Positions 1 through 7,024 are shown, counted from the stretch's first letter. The stretch: DNA of 64,000 bases from Bacillus solitudinis (GCF_002797395.1 NZ_KZ454943.1:2486211-2550210); one strand, 5' to 3'. The notes: generated from the letters alone by a model not told the origin. Made by a program: numbers and translations.

Positions 1-238
1 CTCAGTATGTAATTTAATGCAAGTTAAACACTCACATTTCCAACAACCCTATTTGCCATCCACAACAATAGTTCTAATTCGGTATTTTTTAAACTTCGTT
101 TAAGTTTTGTCTCAAAATCAAATCGCAACTTTTCGAAAACCAAATCTTTATCCAGTTTAATCCCTCCCGCCCAAGTTTAACTTACAATGTAAATTAAATT
201 TCCCGATTAAACAGACTTAGTAAACTGACTATAAATGT

Positions 239-373
239 TTAGTCGAGATTAATATCAACTGTTCGGTTCAGAAGTTCATTTTCTAACAATTCAATGAAAT
301 CACTATCCAAATTCATCTCTTTTGCTTTTTGATAAGCGCTTATCAAATCGTCATCGGAAATATTCTCTAACAA
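239..373 (-). CDS. sda: Sda-like sporulation checkpoint peptide, 44 aa
   Basis: The reading frame begins at TTG 373, 9 nt after GAAAGGAG, and ends at TAA 239. The core MNLDSDFIELLENEL closely resembles the helical hairpin of Bacillus subtilis Sda (MNLNRDFIELIENEI), and the length (44 versus about 46 aa) agrees. Sda binds the dimerisation/phosphotransfer domain of KinA-type sensor kinases and blocks phosphorelay to Spo0A when DNA replication is disturbed. The gene stands alone beside a mobile-element remnant, with its own promoter. Identification rests on motif memory. It could be the chromosomal sda or an extra copy carried by the element; the window cannot decide this. Confidence 0.82.
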   Translation of the reverse strand: MLENISDDDLISAYQKAKEMNLDSDFIELLENELLNRTVDINLD

Positions 374-393
374 GTGTCTCTACTCCTTTCTAT

Positions 394-422
394 ATTGTAG
401 TGGAAAACCCTTTTACTAACAA
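394..422 (-). promoter_or_regulatory. Putative sigma-A promoter of the sda-like gene
   Basis: On the minus strand TTGTTA (417-422) and TACAAT (394-399) are separated by 17 nt and lie about 20 nt upstream of the start. The spacer contains TTTTCCACT, two mismatches from a DnaA box (TTATCCACA). This is notable because B. subtilis sda is DnaA-controlled, but the match is weak. Confidence 0.5.
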
Positions 423-593
423 AAAAAACATTCCCCCTTCTTAATTTAGTGAAACTGTCACCACCTAATGAGCCCTTATTTAAGACGAGTTTTATGATTC
501 TGTCTTATGGCAACAATTCATTCTAAACCAATGAATTTTGCCTGACGAAAAATAACAAAACTAGACATATTTCGTTATTTTTGTAGTAGCAAT

Positions 594-617
594 AAAAAAC
601 CCCCATTTAGATGAGGG
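594..617 (-). terminator. Rho-independent terminator after the 105-aa gene
   Basis: Read on the minus strand, CCCTCAT and ATGGGGG form a 7-bp stem (one T-G pair) around CTAA, followed by TTTTTT. It lies just downstream of the riboswitch-controlled gene ending at 654. The rest of 374-653 shows no further gene. Confidence 0.75.
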
Positions 618-653
618 CTAACACTAAGTAAAAAAAGTTGTAGGTTTATAAAG

Positions 654-971
654 CTACTTACGAGTGTCGTTCTTAAGTTGTTCTGTTATGATATCTAAGT
701 TTTTCTTAGCTTCTTTATATTGAAGGTTAATATTAGTTAAATAGTATAGGTATGGACTATCTTGTTTTCTTAATAAACTGAAAACTAAAGGCTTTTCATG
801 TTGAATAATTGCCATAATTTCCGAGGCGGGTAACGAGTATCGACCTGACTTAACTCTTATGAAATACTTAATAAAATTTTTAAAGATATACACGGAGTTT
901 GGGTCGTCAGGGGTATTACGAAGAAGGGTTTCAAATTTTTTTAATGCCTCATTTAGTTCATATTCATTCAT
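654..971 (-). CDS. Hypothetical protein under a c-di-GMP riboswitch, 105 aa
   Basis: I do not recognise the family. The start at 971 is chosen because AGAAAGGAAG lies 8-9 nt upstream; a longer frame to 1046 would translate the riboswitch itself. The protein is predicted mostly helical and soluble: an N-terminal acidic/helical part (NEYELNEALKKFETLLRN), a central segment with FKNFIKYFIRVKSGRYSL, and a lysine-rich C-terminus. There is no signal peptide or membrane segment and no GGDEF, EAL, HD-GYP or PilZ motif. The leader holds a GEMM aptamer and a hairpin touching the Shine-Dalgarno region, so expression probably responds to cyclic di-GMP. A terminator follows, so it appears monocistronic. 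Confidence 0.75.
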   Translation of the reverse strand: MNEYELNEALKKFETLLRNTPDDPNSVYIFKNFIKYFIRVKSGRYSLPASEIMAIIQHEKPLVFSLLRKQDSPYLYYLTNINLQYKEAKKNLDIITEQLKNDTRK

Positions 972-986
972 ATTTAAATTTCTTCC

Positions 987-1015
987 TTTCTGAAAGTATG
1001 CTGCACTTTCAGAAA
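987..1015 (-). promoter_or_regulatory. Hairpin between riboswitch and start codon, touching the SD
   Basis: TTTCTGAAAGT (987-997) and ACTTTCAGAAA (1005-1015) form a perfect 11-bp stem with a 7-nt loop. On the mRNA its 3' arm covers the first bases of GAAAGGAAG. There is no U-tract, so it is a better candidate for a translation-control element than a terminator. The upstream TTCAGAA near 1022-1028 could pair with the same arm, giving an alternative fold. Confidence 0.6.
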
Positions 1016-1028
1016 TGGTTGAATTCTG

Positions 1029-1104
1029 AAGGCAGCTGGCTGACATCGGTTTCCCATTAGTCCCTGTAGCTTTGCGTCCTTACTTTTCAGTAAGTTTGCC
1101 GTTT
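1029..1104 (-). promoter_or_regulatory. Cyclic di-GMP-I (GEMM) riboswitch aptamer
   Basis: On the minus strand the conserved GEMM elements appear in order: GGCAAAC, a CTTAC/GTAAG stem closed by a TGAAAA loop, the signature GGACGCAAAGC, then CTACAGGGACTAA and a 3' part ending CAGCCAGCTGCC that pairs back to GGC. This matches the known c-di-GMP-I aptamer layout, including the tetraloop and receptor pieces. The 3' end is about 58 nt from the start codon at 971. The remainder of 1105-1395 upstream shows no convincing gene. Confidence 0.88.
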
Positions 1105-1395
1105 TCTTTTTAGGTAGATGTATTTACGAGTTTAAAATTACCATAGTTAGTTTAACCTATATTTATGTTTTTAATAGTGTTAAATGGAAATAAGACAAAA
1201 AAATATAACTTAAGTACTATATTATAAAGAATTTTTTCCGAACATTTCTTTTTAAAATCTCTTAATATGTAAAAAATGGGGGTATATTGAATGAACCTTT
1301 GTAAAAGACTCTTAATCGATAGAACAAAAGTCTTAGTTAATATGGATTTTTCCGTTAGAGGTTCTTCTAAGCCTCAGTTCTCTTTCTTAGAGCTC

Positions 1396-1752
1396 TCATA
1401 AAAACCTACGCATCAACCCCACCACCGCATTCTTAATCACATGTGAGGCTAAATCCATTCTCTGCTCATATCCCTTTTTAGTAAGTTTGTAAACATAAAT
1501 CTTAGCGCTACCCTCCGTCTCTCGTGGTCCCTCCTCGTGTATTTTAATCTGCCCCTTGTGTAAGGCTCTTTTTAAATCCCTTATCTCAGTGCCTACCTTA
1601 ACAATCGCTTTATCCATTGCCTCGATATAAGGGTCTTTAATCTTTACGCCAGACGATTCTATGTGTTTCTTATCATGTTCTAAAGTTTTTCGGGTGAACT
1701 CCAAAAAGATAAGATTCCTTACTACCCTATTTTCTTCTTCGGTTAATCGCAT
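1396..1752 (-). CDS. Hypothetical protein, 118 aa, under an SOS-like box
   Basis: A helical, highly charged protein with no recognised family. The start at 1752 has AGGTGA 5 nt upstream. The C-terminal half (KIYVYKLTKKGYEQRMDLA) looks like the wing and last helix of a winged-helix fold, so a DNA-binding or replication-control role is possible but only inferred. No signal peptide or membrane segment is seen. It is divergent from the LexA-like gene, and its promoter spacer contains an SOS-like box, so both genes may be induced together by DNA damage. Small genes of this kind are common in Bacillus phage and ICE control regions. Confidence 0.65.
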   Translation of the reverse strand: MRLTEEENRVVRNLIFLEFTRKTLEHDKKHIESSGVKIKDPYIEAMDKAIVKVGTEIRDLKRALHKGQIKIHEEGPRETEGSAKIYVYKLTKKGYEQRMDLASHVIKNAVVGLMRRFL

Positions 1753-1773
1753 GATTTCACCTCGTTTCTGTTT

Positions 1774-1803
1774 ATTATATACGAATATTTGTTCGCTTTA
1801 CAA
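1774..1803 (-). promoter_or_regulatory. Promoter with SOS-like box for the 118-aa gene
   Basis: On the minus strand TTGTAA (1798-1803), an 18-nt spacer and TATAAT (1774-1779). The spacer holds CGAATATTTGTTCG (1782-1795), one base from the Bacillus LexA box core CGAAC-N4-GTTCG. Confidence 0.65.
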
Positions 1804-1804
1804 C

Positions 1805-1833
1805 TTGAAATAGAATGTATGTTCGTATATAAT
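1805..1833 (+). promoter_or_regulatory. Promoter with SOS-like box for the LexA-like gene
   Basis: TTGAAA (1805-1810), a 17-nt spacer and TATAAT (1828-1833). The spacer holds AGAATGTATGTTCG (1812-1825), two bases from the LexA box core. A repressor bound here would block this promoter, consistent with autoregulation. Confidence 0.65.
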
Positions 1834-1859
1834 GAAATTAAATTGTAAGGAGGCGTCTT

Positions 1860-2075
1860 ATGAAATTGACACACAAACAACAAAAGGTGCTCGATTGTAT
1901 TGTCCAGTACATTGTCGAAAACAATTATCCGCCATCCTCTCGTGAAATTGGGGCCATTGTGAATCATAAGTCCAGTTCTACAACTCATGGTATTTTTGTT
2001 CGGTTGCGTCAGAAGGGGTACATCGATTGGGAAGATACAAAGCCGCGCACTTTACGTGTGTTGAAGGGAGCCTAA
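1860..2075 (+). CDS. LexA DNA-binding-domain-only protein, 71 aa
   Basis: The protein aligns along its whole length with the N-terminal winged-helix domain of LexA: LTHKQQKVLDCIVQYIVENN, then YPPSSREIGAIV, SSSTTHGIFVRL and the wing KPRTLRVL. The whole C-terminal S24 autoprotease domain (about 130 residues, including the Ala-Gly cleavage site and the Ser/Lys dyad) is absent, so RecA-stimulated self-cleavage is not possible. AAGGAGG sits 7 nt before ATG. Two SOS-like boxes lie just upstream. It may compete with host LexA for SOS boxes or be a phage-type repressor. The WYL-like gene follows after one base. Confidence 0.88.
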   Translation: MKLTHKQQKVLDCIVQYIVENNYPPSSREIGAIVNHKSSSTTHGIFVRLRQKGYIDWEDTKPRTLRVLKGA

Positions 2076-2076
2076 G

Positions 2077-2292
2077 ATGAAAGGTTTATTTAATCGGAGT
2101 CTTAATAGTCGAGAAGCTATTCAAATGATTTATTTAGCGGCTGATGGTACAATCTCGCAGAGGTCTGTGACCGTACTTACGTTTAATGAAGTTCATATCA
2201 TTTGTTATTGTCACAATAGAAAACAAAGACGGACATTTAAGATAGAAAATATTCTTTCGGTATTTCCGATTAATAAAAGGATTTATGCTTAG
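2077..2292 (+). CDS. Small WYL-like domain protein, 71 aa
   Basis: The central part IQMIYLAADGTISQRSVTVL followed by ICYCHNRKQRRTFKIENILS matches the layout of the WYL domain (a beta-rich ligand-sensing SH3-like fold ending in an R-x-F-x-x-x-x-I motif), here as a stand-alone mini-domain without an HTH. Such short proteins occur in Bacillus prophages and ICEs and are presumed regulators or nucleic-acid sensors. It is translationally close to the LexA-like gene (1-nt gap, SD in its 3' end) and is followed by a strong terminator, so the two form a bicistronic unit. Confidence 0.7.
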   Translation: MKGLFNRSLNSREAIQMIYLAADGTISQRSVTVLTFNEVHIICYCHNRKQRRTFKIENILSVFPINKRIYA

Positions 2293-2318
2293 GCGCACAA
2301 GAGAGTGTGCCTTTTTTT
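2292..2318 (+). terminator. Terminator of the LexA-like/WYL operon
   Basis: GGCGCAC and GTGTGCC (one G-T pair) around AAGAGA, followed by TTTTTTT. Confidence 0.85.
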
Positions 2319-2321
2319 GCG

Positions 2322-2345
2322 AAAAAAAGAGCCCTACATAGGCTC
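2322..2345 (-). terminator. Terminator of the 47-aa gene
   Basis: On the minus strand GAGCC and GGCTC pair around TATGTAG, followed by TTTTTTTC. It overlaps the stop codon and sits back-to-back with the plus-strand terminator. Confidence 0.7.
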
Positions 2346-2487
2346 ACTTAAACAACTTCCTCATCATTTTACCTGTCGCCTTTCCAGTAACACGTCTACC
2401 AATCCTCTTACCGACACGACCTTTTCTCACCGCGTCCACATCGTTCCAAATGCGAAGTATCTTATAGATGGTCGATTTCAAACTCAT
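2344..2487 (-). CDS. Small basic protein, phage/ICE type, 47 aa
   Basis: The frame starts at ATG 2487 (GGAGTGATAGC upstream) and stops at TGA 2344. The protein begins MSLKSTIYKILRIWNDVDAV and continues with KGRVGKRIGRRVTGKATGK, an Arg/Lys/Gly-rich stretch giving a very high isoelectric point. Similar short proteins with an amphipathic N-terminus and a KxxxGR basic tail are found in Gram-positive phages and conjugative elements; their function is unknown to me. Nucleic-acid or membrane association is plausible. It has its own terminator. Confidence 0.7.
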   Translation of the reverse strand: MSLKSTIYKILRIWNDVDAVRKGRVGKRIGRRVTGKATGKMMRKLFK

Positions 2488-2597
2488 GCTATCACTCCTT
2501 TAAATAGTATGCATATTTCGCTCGTCCCAAAACATAGCTATTACTAGCGTAAAGCATAGTATTAGCTTTTACCTAGAATAACCCTCAAGTAGTACCG

Positions 2598-2822
2598 TCA
2601 AATATCCTTTTTGTCGGTCGTATCGCTACTATCGATTTCCTCATATAAATCATCAACTTTCACTCCAAGAAGTTTAGCTAATTTGAATGCCTTTTCCAAA
2701 CGCGGATAAGACTTTCCGTTCCTCCACTTCGATACTTGTTCTTGTGTTACTTCCAATTTATTTGCTATATATTTACTCTTTAATCCTCTTTCGTCTAGTA
2801 ACTCACCTATTCTACTTTTCAT
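2598..2822 (-). CDS. XRE-family helix-turn-helix repressor, 74 aa
   Basis: A single Cro/CI-type HTH domain fills residues 1-62: SKYIANKLEVTQEQVSKWRN forms helices 2-3, followed by SYPRLEKAFKLAKLLGVKVD. An acidic tail (EEIDSSDTTDKKDI) ends the protein. It is divergent from the 99-aa/FtsK/pilin-like operon, the usual arrangement for a mobile-element master repressor controlling transfer genes. The intergenic interval 2823-2962 should contain its operator, but I did not find a clear palindrome. Confidence 0.85.
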   Translation of the reverse strand: MKSRIGELLDERGLKSKYIANKLEVTQEQVSKWRNGKSYPRLEKAFKLAKLLGVKVDDLYEEIDSSDTTDKKDI

Positions 2823-2962
2823 GTTATCACCCTATAAAATAATTCGCTATGCATTTAGGACAACCCTTTTATAATTTTAATATCAATTTTTTTGACATTT
2901 AAGTTATAGGTCAAGCAATACCGCTAATATCATGTATCAACAACCACAAAGGAAGTGATGAG

Positions 2963-3262
2963 ATGTCCAATAAATGGGTACGTTCCATTAGCTTCAACAG
3001 AACCAACACAGATGACATTGCACGTTTGAAGTTGATTGGTAACAAATCGTTTTCTCGTTTCGTTAAGAGCTTACTGGATGCTGAAATTAAGCGAAAAGAA
3101 GTATTAGCGCCTGATACTAGCAAAGCCGATACACCACAGCCCCAACAAGGAGTAATACCACCTACGACCAAGCCAAGTATATACGATATTCATCAACAGA
3201 AACGGTCGGAGCGATCATACCAAACAAAACCTGTCTTAAATCCGATGCTTAAGAGGGATTAA
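2963..3262 (+). CDS. Putative ribbon-helix-helix-like protein, 99 aa
   Basis: First gene of a tightly packed transfer-type operon (2 nt before the ATPase gene). Residues 6-45 (VRSISFNRTNTDDIARLKLI, then SFSRFVKSLLDAEIKRK) have the pattern of a beta-strand followed by two helices, as in ribbon-helix-helix DNA-binding proteins. The C-terminal 50 residues are proline/glutamine rich and likely disordered. Start chosen for GGAAGTGAT upstream of ATG. RHH proteins next to coupling ATPases often act as relaxosome accessory factors or operon regulators; this is inference. Confidence 0.6.
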   Translation: MSNKWVRSISFNRTNTDDIARLKLIGNKSFSRFVKSLLDAEIKRKEVLAPDTSKADTPQPQQGVIPPTTKPSIYDIHQQKRSERSYQTKPVLNPMLKRD

Positions 3263-3263
3263 C

Positions 3264-4466
3264 ATGATAATCGAAGCTTTGTTAGGTGGTGCATTTTGGT
3301 TCGGGGCCGAGTGTATGAAACGAGGAATAGGCGACAAACAAAAATTAGATAGGATTTTTCGCAAGTGTGGGCTGTATGTAAAGTATGACAAGAAAGAGGA
3401 TACCCCTAAATTAATTCGAACAGCCAAAAAAGAAACTTACGTTGAATATGTGTACAGAATCCCGGAGGGTTTAGGTTTTAAAGACTTTGAAAAGAAGCGA
3501 GAAGTCATTGAGGATAGCTTAAACAGTAGCAAGGATTTATTTACCTTGTCAGACTTACGAGGGTTTGATATTAAAGGTGATTATGATAAACAGCTACAAG
3601 ATATCAAGAAAAGCAAAAGACAACAGAAGGAGGTTTATATGACGTTCGATAAACTGCTCACATTGAAGGTATTTAACCAACCTTTGACCGACTTTCTTCT
3701 ATATGAAAGCAACTGCAAAAGGTGGGAGGTTCCTATTGGTGCCACTCGTACCGATTATATCAAACACGACTTTGATAAGATTATGCACATGGTTGTGGCT
3801 GGAACAACGAGGTATGGGAAATCCGTCTTTCTAAAAAACGTGATTACGACGTTGTTAATGAATCAGCCAAGAAACGTTCTCTTTACTCTCATCGACTTAA
3901 AAGGCGGTCTAACCTTCAACCGTTACAAAGATTGCCCTCAGATACAGAGCATCGCCAGTGATGCTGATGAGTCGCTTAAGGTTTTGCAATCCATTAACAA
4001 GCAGATGGATGAAGTCATGGAGCACTTGAAAGAAAATCGGTATGAGAATGTACAAGAAGCGAAAATCCCAAACAGACATTTTATCATCATCGATGAAGGA
4101 GCTGAGCTTGCACCTGGTATCGAGAAGGATAAGGAATTAAGAGCCACTAAAAATAGTTGTGAGGTGATTTTATCACGCATAGCACGTATTGGAGGGGCTT
4201 TAGGGTATCGCCTTATCTATGCGACTCAAACGCCATATAGCGAGGTGCTGAACCACAACATTAAACAAAATTGTGATGCAAAGCTGTGTTTCAAGCTCCA
4301 AACAGATAAAGCGAGTGAAGTTGTACTAGGCGAAGGAATTACAGATGCTCACCATTTACCCTTCATTAAAGGTCGCGCTGTGTACCTCACTGACAGGAAA
4401 CACATTGTCCAGACACCGATGATAGAAAATGATTTTATAGAGGGAGTGGTGAATAATGTTCAATAA
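3264..4466 (+). CDS. FtsK/SpoIIIE-type DNA-translocase (coupling) ATPase, 400 aa
   Basis: An N-terminal hydrophobic stretch (residues 2-15) may anchor the protein. The FtsK/SpoIIIE domain covers about 150-395, with Walker A GTTRYGKS (180-187), Walker B FIIIDE (273-278), and the C-terminal RIARIGGALGYRLIYATQTP (305-324), typical of FtsK-like pumps. Proteins of this size act as type IV coupling or replication-linked translocases in ICEs, conjugative plasmids and related elements (compare ConQ of ICEBs1, about 480 aa). GAGGGA precedes ATG 3264, and the next gene starts inside its 3' end (11-nt overlap). No relaxase or Rep gene follows, so the element is probably incomplete. Confidence 0.85.
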   Translation: MIIEALLGGAFWFGAECMKRGIGDKQKLDRIFRKCGLYVKYDKKEDTPKLIRTAKKETYVEYVYRIPEGLGFKDFEKKREVIEDSLNSSKDLFTLSDLRGFDIKGDYDKQLQDIKKSKRQQKEVYMTFDKLLTLKVFNQPLTDFLLYESNCKRWEVPIGATRTDYIKHDFDKIMHMVVAGTTRYGKSVFLKNVITTLLMNQPRNVLFTLIDLKGGLTFNRYKDCPQIQSIASDADESLKVLQSINKQMDEVMEHLKENRYENVQEAKIPNRHFIIIDEGAELAPGIEKDKELRATKNSCEVILSRIARIGGALGYRLIYATQTPYSEVLNHNIKQNCDAKLCFKLQTDKASEVVLGEGITDAHHLPFIKGRAVYLTDRKHIVQTPMIENDFIEGVVNNVQ

Positions 4467-4962
4467 TATTCAAACAGTCGGAAGCATATCGGAGTTTTTA
4501 AGTGGGCCAGACAAAAGAGAAATCAAACGCGCTATAAAAAAATTCAATAAAAAAGCAGATGCTCACCATTTAAAAGCGTCTCTAACCACGCTAGTAACCG
4601 GAGCAACTGCCATTAGTCTCACCAACAGACTGTTTATTAATAATGCTTATGCAACTACAACTGAGGCTATACCTGTAATGAGCATACCTGGAAGTGAGTA
4701 TGTCAAAGGAGCAGCAAAGGAGAAAATTGTTGAAGCCTTTATGCCGTTAGTGGATATGATTCAAGCTCTCTCGTATCCGATTGCTTTAGTCATGCTCACA
4801 GGGGGAGCGTTACTATTTATGATTAATCAAAAGGATAGAGGGTTAGGATTAATACAAAATGCCTCGATAGGTTATATCTTGGTTCAGCTAATGCCTATGA
4901 TGATGCAGTTATTAGTGGGGATAGGAAGTACAGTAGCTTTTGGCATACCAATGACCACATGA
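4456..4962 (+). CDS. VirB2/TrbC pilin-like membrane protein, 168 aa
   Basis: Translation is coupled to the ATPase gene (ATG inside its end; GAGGGAGTGG upstream). Layout: a charged N-terminus (1-40), a hydrophobic segment (about 42-60) ending in NAYA (63-66), which resembles a signal peptidase site, then a short linker and two hydrophobic helices (about 107-124 and 138-160) separated by NQKDRGL. A long leader, AxA cleavage and two close helices are the hallmark of VirB2/TrbC pilins of type IV secretion systems, so I suggest a conjugation channel subunit. This is architecture-based only; sequence similarity was not tested. It is the last recognisable gene of the element. Confidence 0.55.
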   Translation: MFNNIQTVGSISEFLSGPDKREIKRAIKKFNKKADAHHLKASLTTLVTGATAISLTNRLFINNAYATTTEAIPVMSIPGSEYVKGAAKEKIVEAFMPLVDMIQALSYPIALVMLTGGALLFMINQKDRGLGLIQNASIGYILVQLMPMMMQLLVGIGSTVAFGIPMTT

Positions 4963-5215
4963 CCACATAATGACCACGCAATAAGATGAATTAGTGTTAG
5001 TTGGTTTACACTAAAGTTCTCAACTTGAAAATTATTATTCACTTAAGTTAAATAGATTCACCTATCTTAAAATAGGGTAAATACAATCTCGGAACAACAC
5101 ATGTGGAGTGCGTAGCGTTATTAACTAAGATATAATTTTATATTCACTTTTTATGTTTCACTTGGCCAAGTGGAGGGCGATACTTTTTATTAATATTCCA
5201 CAACTATATTAAATA

Positions 5216-5250
5216 GAGAAAGACACTTCGTAAATACGAAGGCCTTTCTC
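5216..5250 (+). terminator. Nested hairpin, probable terminator
   Basis: GAGAAAG/CTTTCTC form an outer 7-bp stem and CTTCGTA/TACGAAG an inner 7-bp stem around AA; GACAATTTTT follows. It lies about 250 nt after the pilin-like gene. Confidence 0.55.
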
Positions 5251-5260
5251 GACAATTTTT

Positions 5261-5305
5261 GGGGTGTGCCATAAGGTCAAAATCTTATGATATACCCCCT
5301 TTTTC
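5261..5305 (+). repeat. GTCATAAGG-family palindrome, terminator-like
   Basis: GGGGTGTGCCATAAG pairs imperfectly with CTTATGATATACCCC, followed by CTTTTT. It belongs to a family also seen at 22870, 32040 and 39192. Confidence 0.65.
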
Positions 5306-5585
5306 ATCGCTTTATTTTAATTTGTTTTACTTTTTTGTATATTTAATACAAATCGAGCAAGGACGTTTGATTGTAACACACTGGCCTTATTAAAAGTTAG
5401 GATATGTGAGCATAGCAGGAAAACAAGCTTGTGCAGAACCATACTGTAGAGATAATCTGATGAAAAGTAGAGGTATTACACCCTAGTGGATACAAGTCAG
5501 TACCTTCTAAATCTAGTCACTTTTTATCCTTTATAAGGGAAAAGCAAAGATTATTTACTCGTAATCTGTTAATATAGAAAATATA

Positions 5586-5599
5586 TGTTAACGCTTACA
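5586..5599 (+). promoter_or_regulatory. Cre site (CcpA operator)
   Basis: TGTTAACGCTTACA fits the consensus TGWNANCGNTNWCA at every position. It is about 250 nt upstream of the AraC-family gene and suggests catabolite control of the pectin block. Confidence 0.65.
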
Positions 5600-5845
5600 A
5601 ATGTTTGGGAGCTCTTTTAACCTTGTTTGTATAAAAAGGGGTTTTAGATATGAGGTTTGGTTCTCTCTAATTTGTACAATGTTTTGTGCGAACGGTTTCT
5701 GAGACGGCAAATGACTCTCGATGTGTAACTTCTATTTGATGGAAGAAGTTAGTGCAGAAAAATTAACTTTGGGTTAAGGCTTTGTATGCTTGCTATGATA
5801 ATATGTTAATCAATGATTTTCAGTGTGTATTAGGGGGGCCTTGTA

Positions 5846-6691
5846 TTGATTAAAAACATTAGGGTTTCACATCGTGATCGTTCCTTTTATCTTCACTATG
5901 AAAACAAAGGGTTATCTGATGGAATGACTTCTTATCATTTACACAATGATTATGAAATCTATTTTTTAATTGAAGGAAAACGAAAATACACAATTGACAA
6001 CAAACACTACATTATTCATGAAAATAGTTTAGTCTTTATTAATAGAAATGTTCTTCATCAAACATTTGCAATAAATGAGCCTCAACACAAACGTTTCGTA
6101 CTTAATTTTCAAAAGTCATGTATTCCAAGTGAAGCCTATTATTTATTACAACTTTTATTTGAAAATGGTCCAACTATTCTTAAAGTATCGCTCCATGAGA
6201 GAGAACTTTTTCTTGAATTATTAAAAGGTCTTCAAAATGAGTATATAACCGATCAATTGGATAGTTCTTTATATGTTAAATCTTTACTTACTCAACTTTT
6301 GATCGCAAGTAAACGACTGTGTAATCAACAAAGCGTACCCTTTCCTGCAGCTATAGGGAAGTCGGGAACAAAAAGTGATATGGTTTCCTCAATGATTAAA
6401 TATATACATGAACATTATGGGAGGAGTTTGTCATTGCCTAAGCTTTCTCATAAGTTTCATTTGAGTGAACATTATCTATGTCATATATTCCGTGAAGTTA
6501 CTGGCTGTACAATTATTCAGTATATAAATGTTGTACGTATAAACGAAGCGAGGCGGTTACTTCTTGAAACGAATATTAAGATAAGGGATATTGTAACAAA
6601 AATTGGATTTTCAAACCATGTGCATTTTTGTCGTGTTTTTAAAAAAGAAGTTGGAACGTCACCTACTCAATTTCGGGAAGACTATATATAA
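5846..6691 (+). CDS. AraC-family transcriptional regulator, 281 aa
   Basis: The N-terminal half is a cupin-like sensor domain (SYHLHNDYEIYFLIEG around residues 30-45, then FINRNVLHQTF). The C-terminal 100 residues carry the two AraC helix-turn-helix motifs (LPKLSHKFHLSEHYLCHIFR and IRDIVTKIGFSNHVHFCRVF) and the family ending GTSPTQFRE. TTG 5846 follows a GGGGGG stretch. It sits directly upstream of the esterase and the first solute-binding protein, both preceded by the same duplicated leader with weak -35 elements, so it is the natural candidate activator of both. Likely ligand: a pectin or rhamnogalacturonan breakdown product. Confidence 0.9.
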   Translation: MIKNIRVSHRDRSFYLHYENKGLSDGMTSYHLHNDYEIYFLIEGKRKYTIDNKHYIIHENSLVFINRNVLHQTFAINEPQHKRFVLNFQKSCIPSEAYYLLQLLFENGPTILKVSLHERELFLELLKGLQNEYITDQLDSSLYVKSLLTQLLIASKRLCNQQSVPFPAAIGKSGTKSDMVSSMIKYIHEHYGRSLSLPKLSHKFHLSEHYLCHIFREVTGCTIIQYINVVRINEARRLLLETNIKIRDIVTKIGFSNHVHFCRVFKKEVGTSPTQFREDYI

Positions 6692-6765
6692 AGATATATA
6701 CTCTGCTAAAATACTATGTTGCGTTAAATAGCCTCTCGTTATATTGTGGTCTGTCTTTAATTTGA

Positions 6766-6898
6766 TGTAAACGAAACCTTTCTAAACTATAAAGTGTGGA
6801 AGTAAGTATTAAAGGTTAATTGTGATCATAAAGGAAGGTAATATATGTAAAAGTTTACCTAGTATAATTAAACTGTTATTTGTTAAGAAGGAAGGATG
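6766..6898 (+). repeat. Duplicated 133-nt promoter/leader module, copy A
   Basis: Nearly the same sequence occurs at 8801-8934. Conserved blocks are TGTAAACGAAACCTTTCTAA, ACTATAAAGTG, ATAAAGGA, ATGTAAAAG-TTTACCT and AAGAAGGAAGGATG. TATAAT (about 6863) follows TTTACCTAG with only a poor -35 hexamer, as expected for an activator-dependent promoter. It precedes the SGNH esterase gene; the remaining bases to 7024 hold no other gene. Confidence 0.75.
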
Positions 6899-7024
6899 CT
6901 ACATAAGTGTGAAGTCAGTTTCCAAACAAGAGGCGATATACTTTTTAGTTAAAATCTTATAAAAATGCCTTCATGAAGGATTGGCTATGGTTTTAATATT
7001 TAAGAAAATAGGAGGGGAACAGGT

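Larger units (their letters stand above)
4963..5845. other. 883-nt intergenic region at the edge of the mobile remnant
   Basis: No convincing gene on either strand. It begins with short GACCACA repeats after the pilin-like gene, has a 14-bp palindrome CACTTGGCCAAGTG (5159-5172), two consecutive hairpins (5216-5250, 5261-5305), a cre-like site (5586-5599) and the upstream region of the AraC gene. No attachment site or flanking direct repeat was found. Confidence 0.6.

Noticed and set aside
1-238. Left edge of the window
   Set aside because: No frame, RNA or repeat could be supported; only the end of the sda-like transcript is likely here.
1291-1401. 36-codon frame starting MNLCKRLLIDRTKVLVNMDF with GGGGG upstream
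   Set aside because: The ribosome site is poor, there is no recognisable family, and it runs convergent into the 118-aa gene. Not enough support.
4963-5030. GACCACA repeats as an attachment site or oriT
   Set aside because: Only three short degenerate repeats; no matching direct repeat was found elsewhere in the window and no nick-site motif is visible.
5395-5500. Short frame VSIAGKQACAEPYCRDNLMK
   Set aside because: 26 codons, no ribosome site, no recognised similarity.
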